A stretch of DNA of 20,737 nt from Clostridiales bacterium (GCA_012799165.1 JAAZLU010000124.1:1-20737), one strand, 5' to 3'. Shown: positions 7,792-15,429, counted from the stretch's first letter. A program made the numbers and translations. The notes: generated by a model not told the origin, from the sequence alone.

Positions 7792-7816
7792 GGAGGGGGC
7801 GCCTTGCGCCCTCTCC
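7792..7816 (+). terminator. Terminator-like hairpin after atoA
   Basis: An 11-bp GC-rich stem (7792-7802 with 7806-7816, one G-U pair) closes a 3-nt CTT loop. It is followed by GGTTATTT, a weak U-tract. It probably ends or reduces transcription of the kam-ato message. Only 30 nt separate it from the racemase gene and no promoter is visible there, so some readthrough is likely. Confidence 0.65.
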
Positions 7817-7846
7817 GGTTATTTAATCGGAAATAAGTGAGGGAAA

Positions 7847-8548
7847 GTGAAGAATATATTAGGGGTGCTGGGCGGAATGGGCCCGATGGCGGGCGCGCTC
7901 TTCTACAAAATGATAACTGAGATGACCGTGGCCGAAAGGGATCAGGATCATCTGAATATGATAATAATAAGCGATGTGCAGATTCCGGACCGTTCGACTG
8001 CCATATTAAACGGAGATGACGAGCCCGGAAGAGCTCTGCATAAAAATTGCAAAATCCTTGAGAGTCTCGGATGCAAGGCGATATGCGCTACCTGCAACAC
8101 GGCCCACTATTTTTTGCATCAATTCGAAGATCTTTCCATCCCAATAATTTCTATGGTCAAAGAGACAGCAAAGGAGATGGGGAGGCTTCATCGCGGAGAG
8201 AAGATCGCTTTGCTGGCCACAAACGGCACCATAAAAGTGGGTCTCTATCAGGAGGCACTCAAAGCCGAGGGTGTCGAGCCTTATATTTGCTCGGAGGAGG
8301 GCAGAAAGGCGACCATGCATCTCATCTACGACTGCATAAAGGGCGGAAAGCCTGCGGATAAGGAAAGCCTTGCATTTATAGACAAGGAGATTAAGGATGC
8401 TGGCTGCGCGGGAGCACTGCTTGCCTGCACGGAACTGTCCGTGATTAAAGACGAAGAAAAGTTGGACGATTTTTATACGGATCCCATGGAGGTGCTGGCG
8501 GCAAGAGTCATCGAATTTATGGGCAAGGAAGTTAGTAGGCCGGAATAG
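7847..8548 (+). CDS. Aspartate/glutamate racemase family protein
   Basis: This 233-residue cytoplasmic protein belongs to the PLP-independent Asp/Glu racemase superfamily, closest in pattern to aspartate racemase (amino-acid racemase, RacD/YgeA-like). It opens with VLGGMGPMAG, typical of that branch. The two catalytic cysteines are C83 in ATCNTAH and C194 in LLACTEL. The start is a GTG at 7847 with GTGAGGG at 7837-7843. The spacing is shorter than usual, but an in-frame stop lies just upstream and no ATG fits. Its stop overlaps the ribosome binding site of the following peptidase gene, so the two are cotranscribed. It may interconvert D- and L-amino acids released by peptidases; the exact substrate is unknown. 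Confidence 0.88.
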   Translation: MKNILGVLGGMGPMAGALFYKMITEMTVAERDQDHLNMIIISDVQIPDRSTAILNGDDEPGRALHKNCKILESLGCKAICATCNTAHYFLHQFEDLSIPIISMVKETAKEMGRLHRGEKIALLATNGTIKVGLYQEALKAEGVEPYICSEEGRKATMHLIYDCIKGGKPADKESLAFIDKEIKDAGCAGALLACTELSVIKDEEKLDDFYTDPMEVLAARVIEFMGKEVSRPE

Positions 8549-8557
8549 GAGGAAGAT

Positions 8558-9601
8558 ATGGGGCTCGCGAAAGATTGCAAGATAAATTTACATTCCAAGT
8601 ATAGAAAAGGCGCACGAAATCTCATAACGGATGTTGCGGGCATACGGGTGGGTCAGGTTACGATTAAGAGCGAGGATCAAAATATAAATACGGGAGTAAG
8701 CGCGATTATGCCGGCCTCGGACAATATCTTCCGCAGGAAGATGTTCGCCGCGTCTTCTATAATCAACGGATTTGGAAAGAGTGTCGGGCTGGTTCAGATG
8801 GAGGAGCTGGGGACTTTGGAGTCGCCGATTATAATGACCAACACACTCTCCGTGGGCACAGCGCTTACAGCGAGCGTAAAATATATGCTCGAGATGAACC
8901 CCGAGATAGGTGTCGAGACGGGCACGGTCAACTGCGTGGTTACCGAGTGCAACGACGGCGAGCTCAACGATATACGCGGACTGCATGTCCGCGAAGAGCA
9001 TGTGAGGCAGGCGATTGAGAGTGCCTCCGAAATCTTCGAGGAAGGTTCGGTGGGCGCGGGCACGGGCATGGAGATGATGGGTCTGTCCGGCGGAATCGGC
9101 TCCGCATCCAGACTCGTGGAAATAGGAGGCAAAGATTATACTATAGGCGCGATAGCCCTGACGAACTACGGTTCGAGCGACGGGCTCGTCATCGGAGGCG
9201 ATTACATCGGAAGGCGGATTAAAGCCGAGCGAATAAAGGAGGACAAGGGTTCCTGTATAATCGTAATCGCGACCGATATCCCGATGATTTGTCGGCAGCT
9301 CAAGAGACTTGCAAACAGGGCGGCTCATGCGCTGGCCCTCACCGGTTCTTATTCGGGCAACGGGAGCGGAGATATCGCCATAGCATTTTCGACTGCCAAT
9401 AGGATAGAACATTTTAATGAAGGGAAGTTTAAGAATATCGATATGATTTACGACGATGAGCTTTCGCCTGTCTTTGCGGCGGGCGTCGAGGCCGTCGAGG
9501 AGGCCCTCATAAGCTCCATCTACCACGCCGACAGCATGCCGGGTGTGCGCGGGAGGCAGGAAAAGAGTCTGCGAGACTATATGCATCTATACGAAGGATA
9601 G
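8558..9601 (+). CDS. P1/S58-family (DmpA-like) self-cleaving aminopeptidase
   Basis: This 347-residue Ntn-hydrolase-like enzyme of the DmpA/BapA family (MEROPS S58, P1 family) has the N-terminal motif NLITDVAGIRVGQVT and the autocleavage site TNYGSSDG. Cleavage between G205 and S206 would free the nucleophilic serine and give alpha and beta chains. N203 fits the conserved asparagine. Family members release N-terminal D- or L-amino acids, and some act on beta-amino-acid peptides, so specificity cannot be set from sequence. No signal peptide is visible, suggesting cytoplasmic action. AGGAGG at 8547-8552 overlaps the racemase stop and sits 5 nt before the ATG. The next gene begins 29 nt downstream. 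The partnership with a racemase suggests use of unusual amino acids or peptides. Confidence 0.88.
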   Translation: MGLAKDCKINLHSKYRKGARNLITDVAGIRVGQVTIKSEDQNINTGVSAIMPASDNIFRRKMFAASSIINGFGKSVGLVQMEELGTLESPIIMTNTLSVGTALTASVKYMLEMNPEIGVETGTVNCVVTECNDGELNDIRGLHVREEHVRQAIESASEIFEEGSVGAGTGMEMMGLSGGIGSASRLVEIGGKDYTIGAIALTNYGSSDGLVIGGDYIGRRIKAERIKEDKGSCIIVIATDIPMICRQLKRLANRAAHALALTGSYSGNGSGDIAIAFSTANRIEHFNEGKFKNIDMIYDDELSPVFAAGVEAVEEALISSIYHADSMPGVRGRQEKSLRDYMHLYEG

Positions 9602-9630
9602 GTCAATTATTGCAAAGAGAGGAAAACAAT

Positions 9631-11232
9631 ATGAAGAAAACTGCTGCAACTGTTAAAAGCTTTGCCGCCATGCTATTGTGCCTGGTCATGATTGCGGGGC
9701 TGGGCGCCTGCGGCAATAAGGAGAGCGGGCAAGATCCGGTGCAGGAGCTGGATAAGCTTCCGGAAGTTCAGGAGCCCCCAAAAGTCGAAGGCAACCTTCT
9801 TAAAATTACCACCGAGGCAGACTTCGAGGCTGGAGCCGAGAAGAACGATATTCAAATCGTCGGCGATATAGGAGACGGGGCCATAGTCCTCTCGGAAGGT
9901 GCCACGGAAGGCAGTTTTGTTTCGGCCGAATACGATACAGAGGAGTTTTACCGCATGGTGGCCTGCTGGAATGCGGCGATCTATGACGGCGGAAGCGTTG
10001 AGATTTGGGCTAAGGCATATACCAACGATGCCTGGACGGATTGGCTTACATGGGGCGAATTCTCTCCTTTCGATCCTAAGCGCGGCACCAATCAGAACAA
10101 GAGTACCGACGGAGCGAAGGTGGACGTGGATATCTTCATCTGCACGAAGGCCGCCGCGAGCAAGGTTCAGATGAAGGCCGTGCTGCGCAGAGACTCCGCG
10201 CAGGCGGAAAGTCCGGTGCTGCGCGCGATGACTATGACCTTCGACGGCGGCAATATGGTCGCGACCTACGCGGAGGAACCCCTCGCGACTCTGCCAGACA
10301 AGGTGTATAACACGGCGCCTGCATATTCTCAGGGCGTGAGGCACCCGGCAGTCTCCGGCAGCATCTGTAGTCCTACTACGCTGACCGTAATGATGAACAG
10401 CCGCGTACCCGAGCTCGATCTGCTGCCCGAGGAATATGCGCTGAATATTAAGGATGTCGGCAGTAATATGTTCGGAAACTGGGCGTTTACGGTGGCGGGG
10501 GCGGGACTCTACGGCTTTGAAGCCTACTGCCAGTACGCCGATGTTAACATACTGCTTCAGGAGCTAGCAAAGGGGCATAGCGTAGGCATTTCGGTTAAAT
10601 ATTCGCCCAAGGCCGGCGACGGCTATAACAGGCTGGACGGCTCCTACGGACCGACCGGCGGCCACCTTATAACCCTTATAGGCTACGATTACGAAGGCGA
10701 AGTTAACGAGGACAATCTCTACTTCTACAGCAGCGACTCCTACTCCGCGGACGACACCACATCTTATCACCGCTACAGCTGGCCGCAGCTTAAGAGGTGC
10801 TGGGAGAGGAGGCTGGCATACATTATTCCGTCCATGGAGCAGGAGGTTACGGGTGAGCTCGCGCAGGGCGTAATCCGCGTCGAAAGCGAAATTGTTCAGA
10901 ATGCGGACGGCAACTGGATGCCCGCACCCAAAGACGGAAGAGAGTTCGACGCCGAATGTTTTGCGAAAAGCAACTCCCTCGTAGGCTACACGGTGGAGGG
11001 CGTCTTTAAGGATATGAGTAGCGGCGGAGAAGCTACGAATGCCTCGGTGGTCTACGAAAATCCGATGCAACTTACTGCAAATAACACTTTCGCATATGTA
11101 GCCGTGGAAGATGACGGCTCGGTTAAGCTCGACCCTGCCGCGGTTTACGAGAAATTCGAGGTCGATGGCGGAACTATTACGATGTATTTCTTTAGCGATT
11201 ACGGATATTGCTACATAGGGACGATTAATTAA
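9631..11232 (+). CDS. Secreted lipoprotein with C39-like cysteine peptidase domain
   Basis: This 533-residue protein has a lipoprotein signal peptide: KK near the N-terminus, a hydrophobic stretch, and the lipobox LGAC with the lipidated cysteine at C27. A spacer rich in E, P and Q follows, then a beta-rich region (about 50-210). The Peptidase_C39_2-like domain covers about 235-400, with catalytic Cys C246 in GSICSPTT, His H345 in GGHLITLIGYD and likely Asp D369 in SSDSYSAD. The C-terminal 110 residues look like a separate beta-rich module that I cannot name. It should be anchored outside the membrane. The start is the ATG at 9631 with GAGAGG at 9617-9622; an in-frame TTG at 9610 is rejected. 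It is probably cotranscribed with the S58 peptidase. Members of this C39_2 group are mostly uncharacterised, so peptidase activity is inferred from the triad. Confidence 0.83.
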   Translation: MKKTAATVKSFAAMLLCLVMIAGLGACGNKESGQDPVQELDKLPEVQEPPKVEGNLLKITTEADFEAGAEKNDIQIVGDIGDGAIVLSEGATEGSFVSAEYDTEEFYRMVACWNAAIYDGGSVEIWAKAYTNDAWTDWLTWGEFSPFDPKRGTNQNKSTDGAKVDVDIFICTKAAASKVQMKAVLRRDSAQAESPVLRAMTMTFDGGNMVATYAEEPLATLPDKVYNTAPAYSQGVRHPAVSGSICSPTTLTVMMNSRVPELDLLPEEYALNIKDVGSNMFGNWAFTVAGAGLYGFEAYCQYADVNILLQELAKGHSVGISVKYSPKAGDGYNRLDGSYGPTGGHLITLIGYDYEGEVNEDNLYFYSSDSYSADDTTSYHRYSWPQLKRCWERRLAYIIPSMEQEVTGELAQGVIRVESEIVQNADGNWMPAPKDGREFDAECFAKSNSLVGYTVEGVFKDMSSGGEATNASVVYENPMQLTANNTFAYVAVEDDGSVKLDPAAVYEKFEVDGGTITMYFFSDYGYCYIGTIN

Positions 11233-11321
11233 TCCTGCGTTGCGCTCGCAGTTTGCGCCGGGGCGGGATTGAAACCTTCGAAGCTTGCGATGCGAAGCAG
11301 CCGAGAATTTTAAGAATTAAA

Positions 11322-11350
11322 AAGGCCGAGGAGTTCAACTCCTCGGCCTT
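11322..11350 (-). terminator. Intrinsic terminator between convergent genes
   Basis: A perfect 12-bp stem (11322-11333 with 11339-11350) closes a 5-nt TTCAA loop. On the minus strand it is followed by TTTTTAATTCTT, a good U-run, so it chiefly ends the alanyl-tRNA editing gene. In the plus direction an A-run precedes it, and it may also stop the lipoprotein message weakly. Confidence 0.85.
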
Positions 11351-11429
11351 AAGAAAATATTCCCTAAATCTTCCTACATGTCTCTGCTTTCAGTGGTCTG
11401 ATGCCGTGTGGAGAGAGCTTGTCCGATCT

Positions 11430-12647
11430 TCAACGAAGCTCTTCTTTCAATTGATCGATAAATTTTTTCGCGTCTTCGCTGCTTTGGAATATAGCTCTTG
11501 CAATTTGTCGGTTTCCTCCGCCTTTTCCCGCGAATAGCTTTGCGAAATTCCCTACGAGTTTGCCCGCATCGGGCTCTCCGGGGCTCGCTATCACCACCGT
11601 GCAGTCTCTTTCGCTTAGGAGGGCGAGCGGCGCGACGAGCGAATCTTTAAGTCGGCTCGCCATGGCCTGAAGATCGTTCGCGCTTTGAAGTTCGTAAGTG
11701 AATGCCTCGAAAGTTCCGGAGCCGGAGTCAAGAGCCTCTCGCAGCTTTTCTTCTTCCTTCTTTGCAATTGCGCTCCTCAGCTCGGCGAGTTCCCTTCTTA
11801 TTTCTTCGTTTTTTACATCGTTTATTTTATCCCTTTCGATAAGCTCCGCGAGCTCACAGGAGTATTTCTTTGCCAGAGCGGACGCGGCATCCGAGCGAAG
11901 CATATACTCTTCCAGCGCGAAGCGCCCGGCTTTGATGGTCAGGCGGGTCATGCCCTTGTAGGTTTCCGCTTTGAGCACGGATATCAGTCCGACGCTTCCC
12001 GTCTGCAGGGGATGAGTGCCGCAGCAGGCGCAGCAATCCGCAGGGCTTTCCTCATCGCCTATCAGCACCACGGAAACATCGCCTTCGACGAAGTCGGCAA
12101 GCTTGCGCAGGGGAAGCCTCTCCGCGTCTTCTCTGTTTTCGCAGCGCAAAATCCTGACGGGCAGGTTTTCCCAGATTATCTCGTTGGAAGCGATTTCCGC
12201 TTCGCGGATCTGTTCGTCCGTAAGCGGCCTGCCCTCAGGCGCAGCCATATCTATGGTCATATAGTCGCTGCCCATGTGAAAACCGCGGTTTTCAACGCCG
12301 AAGAGTTCGTGAAAGCGTCCCGATAGTATATGTTCGCCGCAGTGCATCTGCATGTGGTCGAAGCGCCTATCCCAGTCTATGCGCCCGCAAACCCTCTGTC
12401 CGGGCTTGAAATCTCCTTCTTTTTCGAGAATATGCCAGATATCTCCGCTATCCGCGTCCTCTTGGACATCTACGACTTTAATCCCGTCCAGAAAACCCTG
12501 ATCTGCGGGCTGTCCTCCGCCTTCGGGGAAGAAGACGCTGCGGTCGAGGGCAATCTGCATTCTGCCGCCGTGCATGCGTACAGCCGTCACTTCGGCATGC
12601 ATCTCCTTGAGGTAAGCATCATTTTGAAATAGTTTTTCAGTGGCCAT
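11430..12647 (-). CDS. alaX: Alanyl-tRNA editing protein (AlaX-like) with DHHA1 domain
   Basis: This 405-residue free-standing relative of the AlaRS editing domain hydrolyses Ser or Gly mischarged on tRNA-Ala. The N-terminal part has the FFPEGGGQPADQG signature. The zinc/catalytic residues form HxxxH (H102, H106 in HCGEH) and CxxxH (C208, H212 in CCGTH). A coiled-coil-like charged segment lies at about 255-305, and a C-terminal DHHA1 domain has the FAGKGGGNRQIARA motif. This is the long AlaX type, without an aminoacylation domain. I start at the ATG at 12647 because AAAGAGGG lies 7 nt upstream on the minus strand. An in-frame ATG at 12674 would add nine residues but has a weak site. It is the only gene on the minus strand in the window. 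Confidence 0.93.
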   Translation of the reverse strand: MATEKLFQNDAYLKEMHAEVTAVRMHGGRMQIALDRSVFFPEGGGQPADQGFLDGIKVVDVQEDADSGDIWHILEKEGDFKPGQRVCGRIDWDRRFDHMQMHCGEHILSGRFHELFGVENRGFHMGSDYMTIDMAAPEGRPLTDEQIREAEIASNEIIWENLPVRILRCENREDAERLPLRKLADFVEGDVSVVLIGDEESPADCCACCGTHPLQTGSVGLISVLKAETYKGMTRLTIKAGRFALEEYMLRSDAASALAKKYSCELAELIERDKINDVKNEEIRRELAELRSAIAKKEEEKLREALDSGSGTFEAFTYELQSANDLQAMASRLKDSLVAPLALLSERDCTVVIASPGEPDAGKLVGNFAKLFAGKGGGNRQIARAIFQSSEDAKKFIDQLKEELR

Positions 12648-12700
12648 CTTGAGCCCTCTTTCTTTTGTTATCATGATTCTATTCCGTTAAGATTGTGAAG

Positions 12701-12729
12701 ATTATAGCATAGGAGCGAAATAATTTCAG
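12701..12729 (-). promoter_or_regulatory. Promoter candidate for the AlaX gene
   Basis: On the minus strand TATAAT lies at 12706-12701, preceded by TGC to make an extended -10. A CTGAAA hexamer (4 of 6 to consensus) sits at 12729-12724, with a 17-nt spacer. Transcription would start about 45-50 nt before the chosen ATG. Confidence 0.6.
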
Positions 12730-12799
12730 CTGTCCAAATGCCAGAAAATGGTGAAAAACTCGCAAAGCTATATGAAATGAAGCTTTGTAAAAAAATACC

Positions 12800-12812
12800 T
12801 TATGATAAGTTG
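12800..12812 (+). repeat. 13-bp direct repeat, left copy
   Basis: TTATGATAAGTTG at 12800-12812 recurs exactly at 15481-15493, bracketing the AT-rich stretch with the CPBP and ATPase genes. A shorter match, GATAAGTTG, also occurs at 12913-12921. It could be an island boundary, a protein-binding motif or coincidence. Confidence 0.4.
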
Positions 12813-12818
12813 CAAAAC

Positions 12819-12995
12819 TGTGGAAAACTTCTCGCTTGACGAAATTTTGAACTCGGGAACCCATTGGAATTGCAAGCATGCAGCCCTTTGCACTTTTCCA
12901 CAGCCCCATGTGGATAAGTTGAAGAAAATAGTTAGGAATTAAATGTAAATAGCTCGCGAGTCCGAAGCTTTCAATGCTTAGCCGCCTGTTGATAA
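12819..12995. promoter_or_regulatory. Cluster of DnaA-box-like sites
   Basis: Four 9-mers match or nearly match TTATNCACA: TTTTCCACA on the minus strand (12827-12819), TTTTCCACA on the plus strand (12894-12902), a perfect TTATCCACA on the minus strand (12917-12909), and TTATCAACA on the minus strand (12995-12987). The middle pair faces each other 6 nt apart and also forms CCACA/TGTGG. The cluster is suggestive of DnaA binding. No dnaA, dnaN or rpmH is nearby. Confidence 0.45.
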
Positions 12996-13018
12996 ATGTT
13001 CGCGAACAAACGCAAAAG

Positions 13019-13142
13019 TTTACATAATGTAAATTGTGTCTCTAAATGTAACAGAATTTTTTACGGAATTGTAAAGTGCATGTAAAATAATCGACGATTT
13101 TACATTCTTGCGCTTTGTAAAGTCCGGTTTAATATTTTACAT
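13019..13142. repeat. Eight copies of a (A/T)TGTAA(A/C) motif
   Basis: Copies in either orientation lie at 13019-13025, 13027-13033, 13046-13052, 13069-13075, 13080-13086, 13099-13105, 13115-13121 and 13136-13142. The first two form TTTACAT-A-ATGTAAA, a 7-1-7 dyad. The fifth and sixth are the core of a 9-bp inverted repeat (13080-13088/13097-13105). Centre spacings are mostly near 10 or 20 nt, which suggests a protein array on one helix face. The binding protein is unknown. Confidence 0.5.
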
Positions 13143-13267
13143 AGTTTTTTTCGATCCTTCGGGCAAGTTCCTTAGAGAATGACTTGCGAAAAAAAAGTTT
13201 AAGATATGGTACTATATGATTAATCGTGCGAATTTGTACAATAAATCTTTTTAAGGAGCCCGACATA

Positions 13268-13891
13268 GTGAGTGGTAAGAAGCGCATTGTGAATTTTACA
13301 AGCTTTGTTTGCATACAGTGTTGTTTTGTTTACCTGATGGCTGCCGATATAATCAAAAGCTCTTATTTTGTAACAATTGTTTATAATATATTTGTGCTAA
13401 TAGGAAGCTATGTACTTCTAAAAAAAGACTATGACATTGCGGTCTTTAAAGATTGCCGGGAAATACCGAAAGACCTCTTTCCAGGGTTGCTATATGCATT
13501 GCTGTTTTCGCTTGCGCTTTTTGCTGCATTCTCGCTTTTTCAAGATGTTAGCTTTTTGTCGGCTTATCCCTATGGTTTTCAGAGTTTATGCGGCCATATA
13601 ATTGCTCAGCTTATAATCGCGTTTTCAGAAGAGATCTTTTTTCGAGTCTACTTTTATGAAGTTTTACTTTCCATTTTTCGTCGAAAATTTCCGTCAATAT
13701 TTTTAATTTCACTTATCTTTGCGGGACTTCATCTTGCAATGAATGGCAATGTTAAGCAATTCTTCGTTGCGATGCTCTTTAGCCTATATGCGTTCTATAT
13801 TAAAACCAAGAGGTCCGAAGAGACTGTATTTTTGCTTGGCTGGATGCATTTTATCTATAACTGTCTGGTGTGCTTCGTCTTTGTAATTTGA
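13268..13891 (+). CDS. CPBP-family intramembrane metalloprotease
   Basis: This 207-residue, strongly hydrophobic protein has about six membrane spans and the motifs of the CPBP (Abi/Rce1-like, PF02517) family. These are EEIFFR (EExxxR), FAGLH (FxxxH) and HFIYN (HxxxN) in the C-terminal half, in the correct order. Members cleave or process membrane and prenylated substrates; bacterial ones are often linked to bacteriocin self-immunity, but the substrate here is unknown. I choose the GTG at 13268, 9 nt after AAGGAG (13253-13258). Upstream in-frame codons would place the ribosome binding site inside the gene. Codon use is much more AT-rich than in the flanking housekeeping genes. It stands alone on its strand, 152 nt before the ATPase gene. 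No bacteriocin-like precursor was found beside it. Confidence 0.85.
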   Translation: MSGKKRIVNFTSFVCIQCCFVYLMAADIIKSSYFVTIVYNIFVLIGSYVLLKKDYDIAVFKDCREIPKDLFPGLLYALLFSLALFAAFSLFQDVSFLSAYPYGFQSLCGHIIAQLIIAFSEEIFFRVYFYEVLLSIFRRKFPSIFLISLIFAGLHLAMNGNVKQFFVAMLFSLYAFYIKTKRSEETVFLLGWMHFIYNCLVCFVFVI

Positions 13892-13970
13892 TAGCATGAA
13901 ATAAAGTTGAAGCTCTTCCTAAACCTACTTTGTGTTTTTTGAAAGAATAATGTTTTTTTGAGTAATGGTC

Positions 13971-13998
13971 TTGATTTTTCGGACAAATAATTTATATT
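13971..13998 (+). promoter_or_regulatory. Promoter candidate for the AAA_14 ATPase gene
   Basis: TTGATT (13971-13976) and TATATT (13993-13998) are 16 nt apart. The start would lie near 14005, just before the 20-bp palindrome, so that palindrome would sit at the very 5' end of the message or act as an operator. Confidence 0.55.
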
Positions 13999-14009
13999 AG
14001 ACATATAAG

Positions 14010-14029
14010 TTGCGACGCATGCGTCGCAA
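14010..14029. promoter_or_regulatory. 20-bp perfect palindrome before the ATPase gene
   Basis: Positions 14010-14029 read identically on both strands (half-site TTGCGACGCA). The palindrome sits between the promoter candidate and the GAGGTGA ribosome binding site (14034-14040). As DNA it is a strong candidate operator. As RNA it would be a stable 5' hairpin close to the start codon. Confidence 0.7.
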
Positions 14030-14043
14030 GTTCGAGGTGAAAT

Positions 14044-15318
14044 ATGGTAAAAAGAGATTTTTATTTGAATCGCATTATTCGTTCTATGTGGAATGGCGAA
14101 ATAAAGGTAATCACCGGTATTCGCAGATGCGGGAAATCGGTTCTTTTGTTCGAGTTGTTTTATGAATATTTAATGTCAACAGGAGTGCCAAATGACCGAA
14201 TTATAAAGTTAGCCCTAGACCAAAGGCGTTTTTACAAGTATAGGAATCCGATTACACTTTGTGATTATGTGGAGTCCATAGTAAAAGATAATGTTCATAA
14301 TAAATTTTATTTGTTTATTGATGAAGTTCAGCTTACTAGACCTTTTCTAGATAGTGAACACGGGAATACGCTTGTTACAATATACGATATGCTAAACGAG
14401 CTTAAGGCATATAAAAATCTTGATGTATATGTAACAGGCAGCAATTCAAAAGGATTGTCATCCGATATAGCCACGGAATTCAGAGGCAGGGCTACGCAGA
14501 TTAACATATATCCGTTTTCGTTTGAAGAATTTTATTCTGCCGTCGGCGGTGATGAAAAAACTGCTTTTGATAGATATACAATTTACGGTGGGATGCCAAG
14601 AATTCTTTATATGGATAATGAGCAAGACAAAAAGGAGTATTTATCTTCGCTTTTTAAGGAAGTCTATATCAAAGATATAGTTGAGCGCAACGGCATTGAA
14701 CGCACCGATGTTTTGAATAACATACTAGATTTGTTAGCATCTCAAATAGGTTCGCTGACTAATCCGACTAATATTGCGAATGTGCTGTCCGACACTAACA
14801 AGGAGGAAATTAATTCCGCAATGGTGTCTAACTATATTCAGCATGCCTTGGATTCTTTTCTTATATCTGTGGCTAGACGTTACGATGTAAAAGGTAAAAA
14901 GTATTTCAAATATCCCAATAAGTATTACTATGTTGACATTGGGCTCCGAAATGCGAGGCTTAATTACAGACAATACGATCCGGGTCATATTATGGAAAAT
15001 ATCATCTATAACGAGCTGATTCGGCGCGGATACTCAGTCGATGTGGGCGTAGTAATCGACAGGACGAAAGGTCGGAATCTTCAGAAAGAGATTGATTTTG
15101 TGGTAAACAATGCGGATAAAAAAATATATATCCAATCCTCTTTTAGAATAGACACTCCGGACAAGTCATCATCCGAGCTTGAGTCTCTTTTGCTTGCAAA
15201 AGATTTTTTTAAGAAGATTATAATACGAATGGATATACCCCATAATTTTTATGATGATAACGGGATACTCCATTGCAATTTGATTGATTTTTTGCTTGGG
15301 CGGATTGAACTGTTTTAG
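14044..15318 (+). CDS. AAA_14/DUF4143 ATPase
   Basis: This 424-residue protein has the standard AAA_14 plus DUF4143 layout. Walker A is GIRRCGKS (25-32), Walker B is FIDEV (D93, E94), and sensor 1 is TGSN (131-134). A winged-helix-like region spans about 222-285. The C-terminal DUF4143 part has nuclease-fold residues: E318 and E324 (MENIIYNELIRRGY), then EID (349-351) and IYIQSS (Q364). Families of this type are abundant in anaerobes, often in mobile or variable regions, and their function is not established. Codon use is AT-rich like the CPBP gene and unlike the flanking operons, suggesting horizontal acquisition. GAGGTGA lies 3 nt before the ATG, with a 20-bp palindrome just upstream. No terminator is evident after the stop. 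No antitoxin-like partner is present. Confidence 0.88.
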   Translation: MVKRDFYLNRIIRSMWNGEIKVITGIRRCGKSVLLFELFYEYLMSTGVPNDRIIKLALDQRRFYKYRNPITLCDYVESIVKDNVHNKFYLFIDEVQLTRPFLDSEHGNTLVTIYDMLNELKAYKNLDVYVTGSNSKGLSSDIATEFRGRATQINIYPFSFEEFYSAVGGDEKTAFDRYTIYGGMPRILYMDNEQDKKEYLSSLFKEVYIKDIVERNGIERTDVLNNILDLLASQIGSLTNPTNIANVLSDTNKEEINSAMVSNYIQHALDSFLISVARRYDVKGKKYFKYPNKYYYVDIGLRNARLNYRQYDPGHIMENIIYNELIRRGYSVDVGVVIDRTKGRNLQKEIDFVVNNADKKIYIQSSFRIDTPDKSSSELESLLLAKDFFKKIIIRMDIPHNFYDDNGILHCNLIDFLLGRIELF

Positions 15319-15429
15319 AGTTTTTGAAAGAAATCGACCCGGGTATCTTCGAATTAGGGCATAGACCGTGACGGGTGCATAGCCAAGTAAAACATTTTCT
15401 CTGGTTTAACTAAATTATAAGTAGGAAAT

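Larger units (their letters stand above)
12648..13267. other. 620-nt AT-rich divergent gap with dense short motifs
   Basis: This gap separates the minus-strand AlaX gene from the plus-strand CPBP gene. I see no gene in it. It holds the AlaX promoter, four DnaA-box-like 9-mers (12819-12995), a 12-bp perfect palindrome TGTTCGCGAACA (12997-13008), and eight (A/T)TGTAA(A/C) motifs (13019-13142). A 6-bp hairpin GCAAGT/ACTTGC lies between about 13164 and 13187. The composition drops sharply in GC from about 12700. Confidence 0.6.

Noticed and set aside
11263..11277. GGGATTGAAACC-like 3' end of a CRISPR repeat
   Set aside because: A single short occurrence with no second copy or spacer pattern in the window.
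11253..11537. 94-codon plus-strand open frame
   Set aside because: It spans the convergent terminator and overlaps the 3' end of alaX, with no ribosome binding site.
12679..12909. 76-codon minus-strand open frame upstream of alaX
   Set aside because: It runs through the AlaX promoter and DnaA-like boxes, has no good ribosome binding site and no recognisable features.
12997..13008. LexA/SOS box or ParB parS site from the palindrome TGTTCGCGAACA
   Set aside because: The order of half-sites is reversed relative to the CGAAC-N4-GTTCG box, and it does not match the 16-bp parS sequence.
12819..13142. Chromosomal replication origin (oriC) from DnaA boxes, an AT-rich tract and palindromes
   Set aside because: No dnaA, dnaN, gyrB, rpmH or parA/B nearby. 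Genes on both sides are mostly on the plus strand rather than divergent, so I report only a box cluster.
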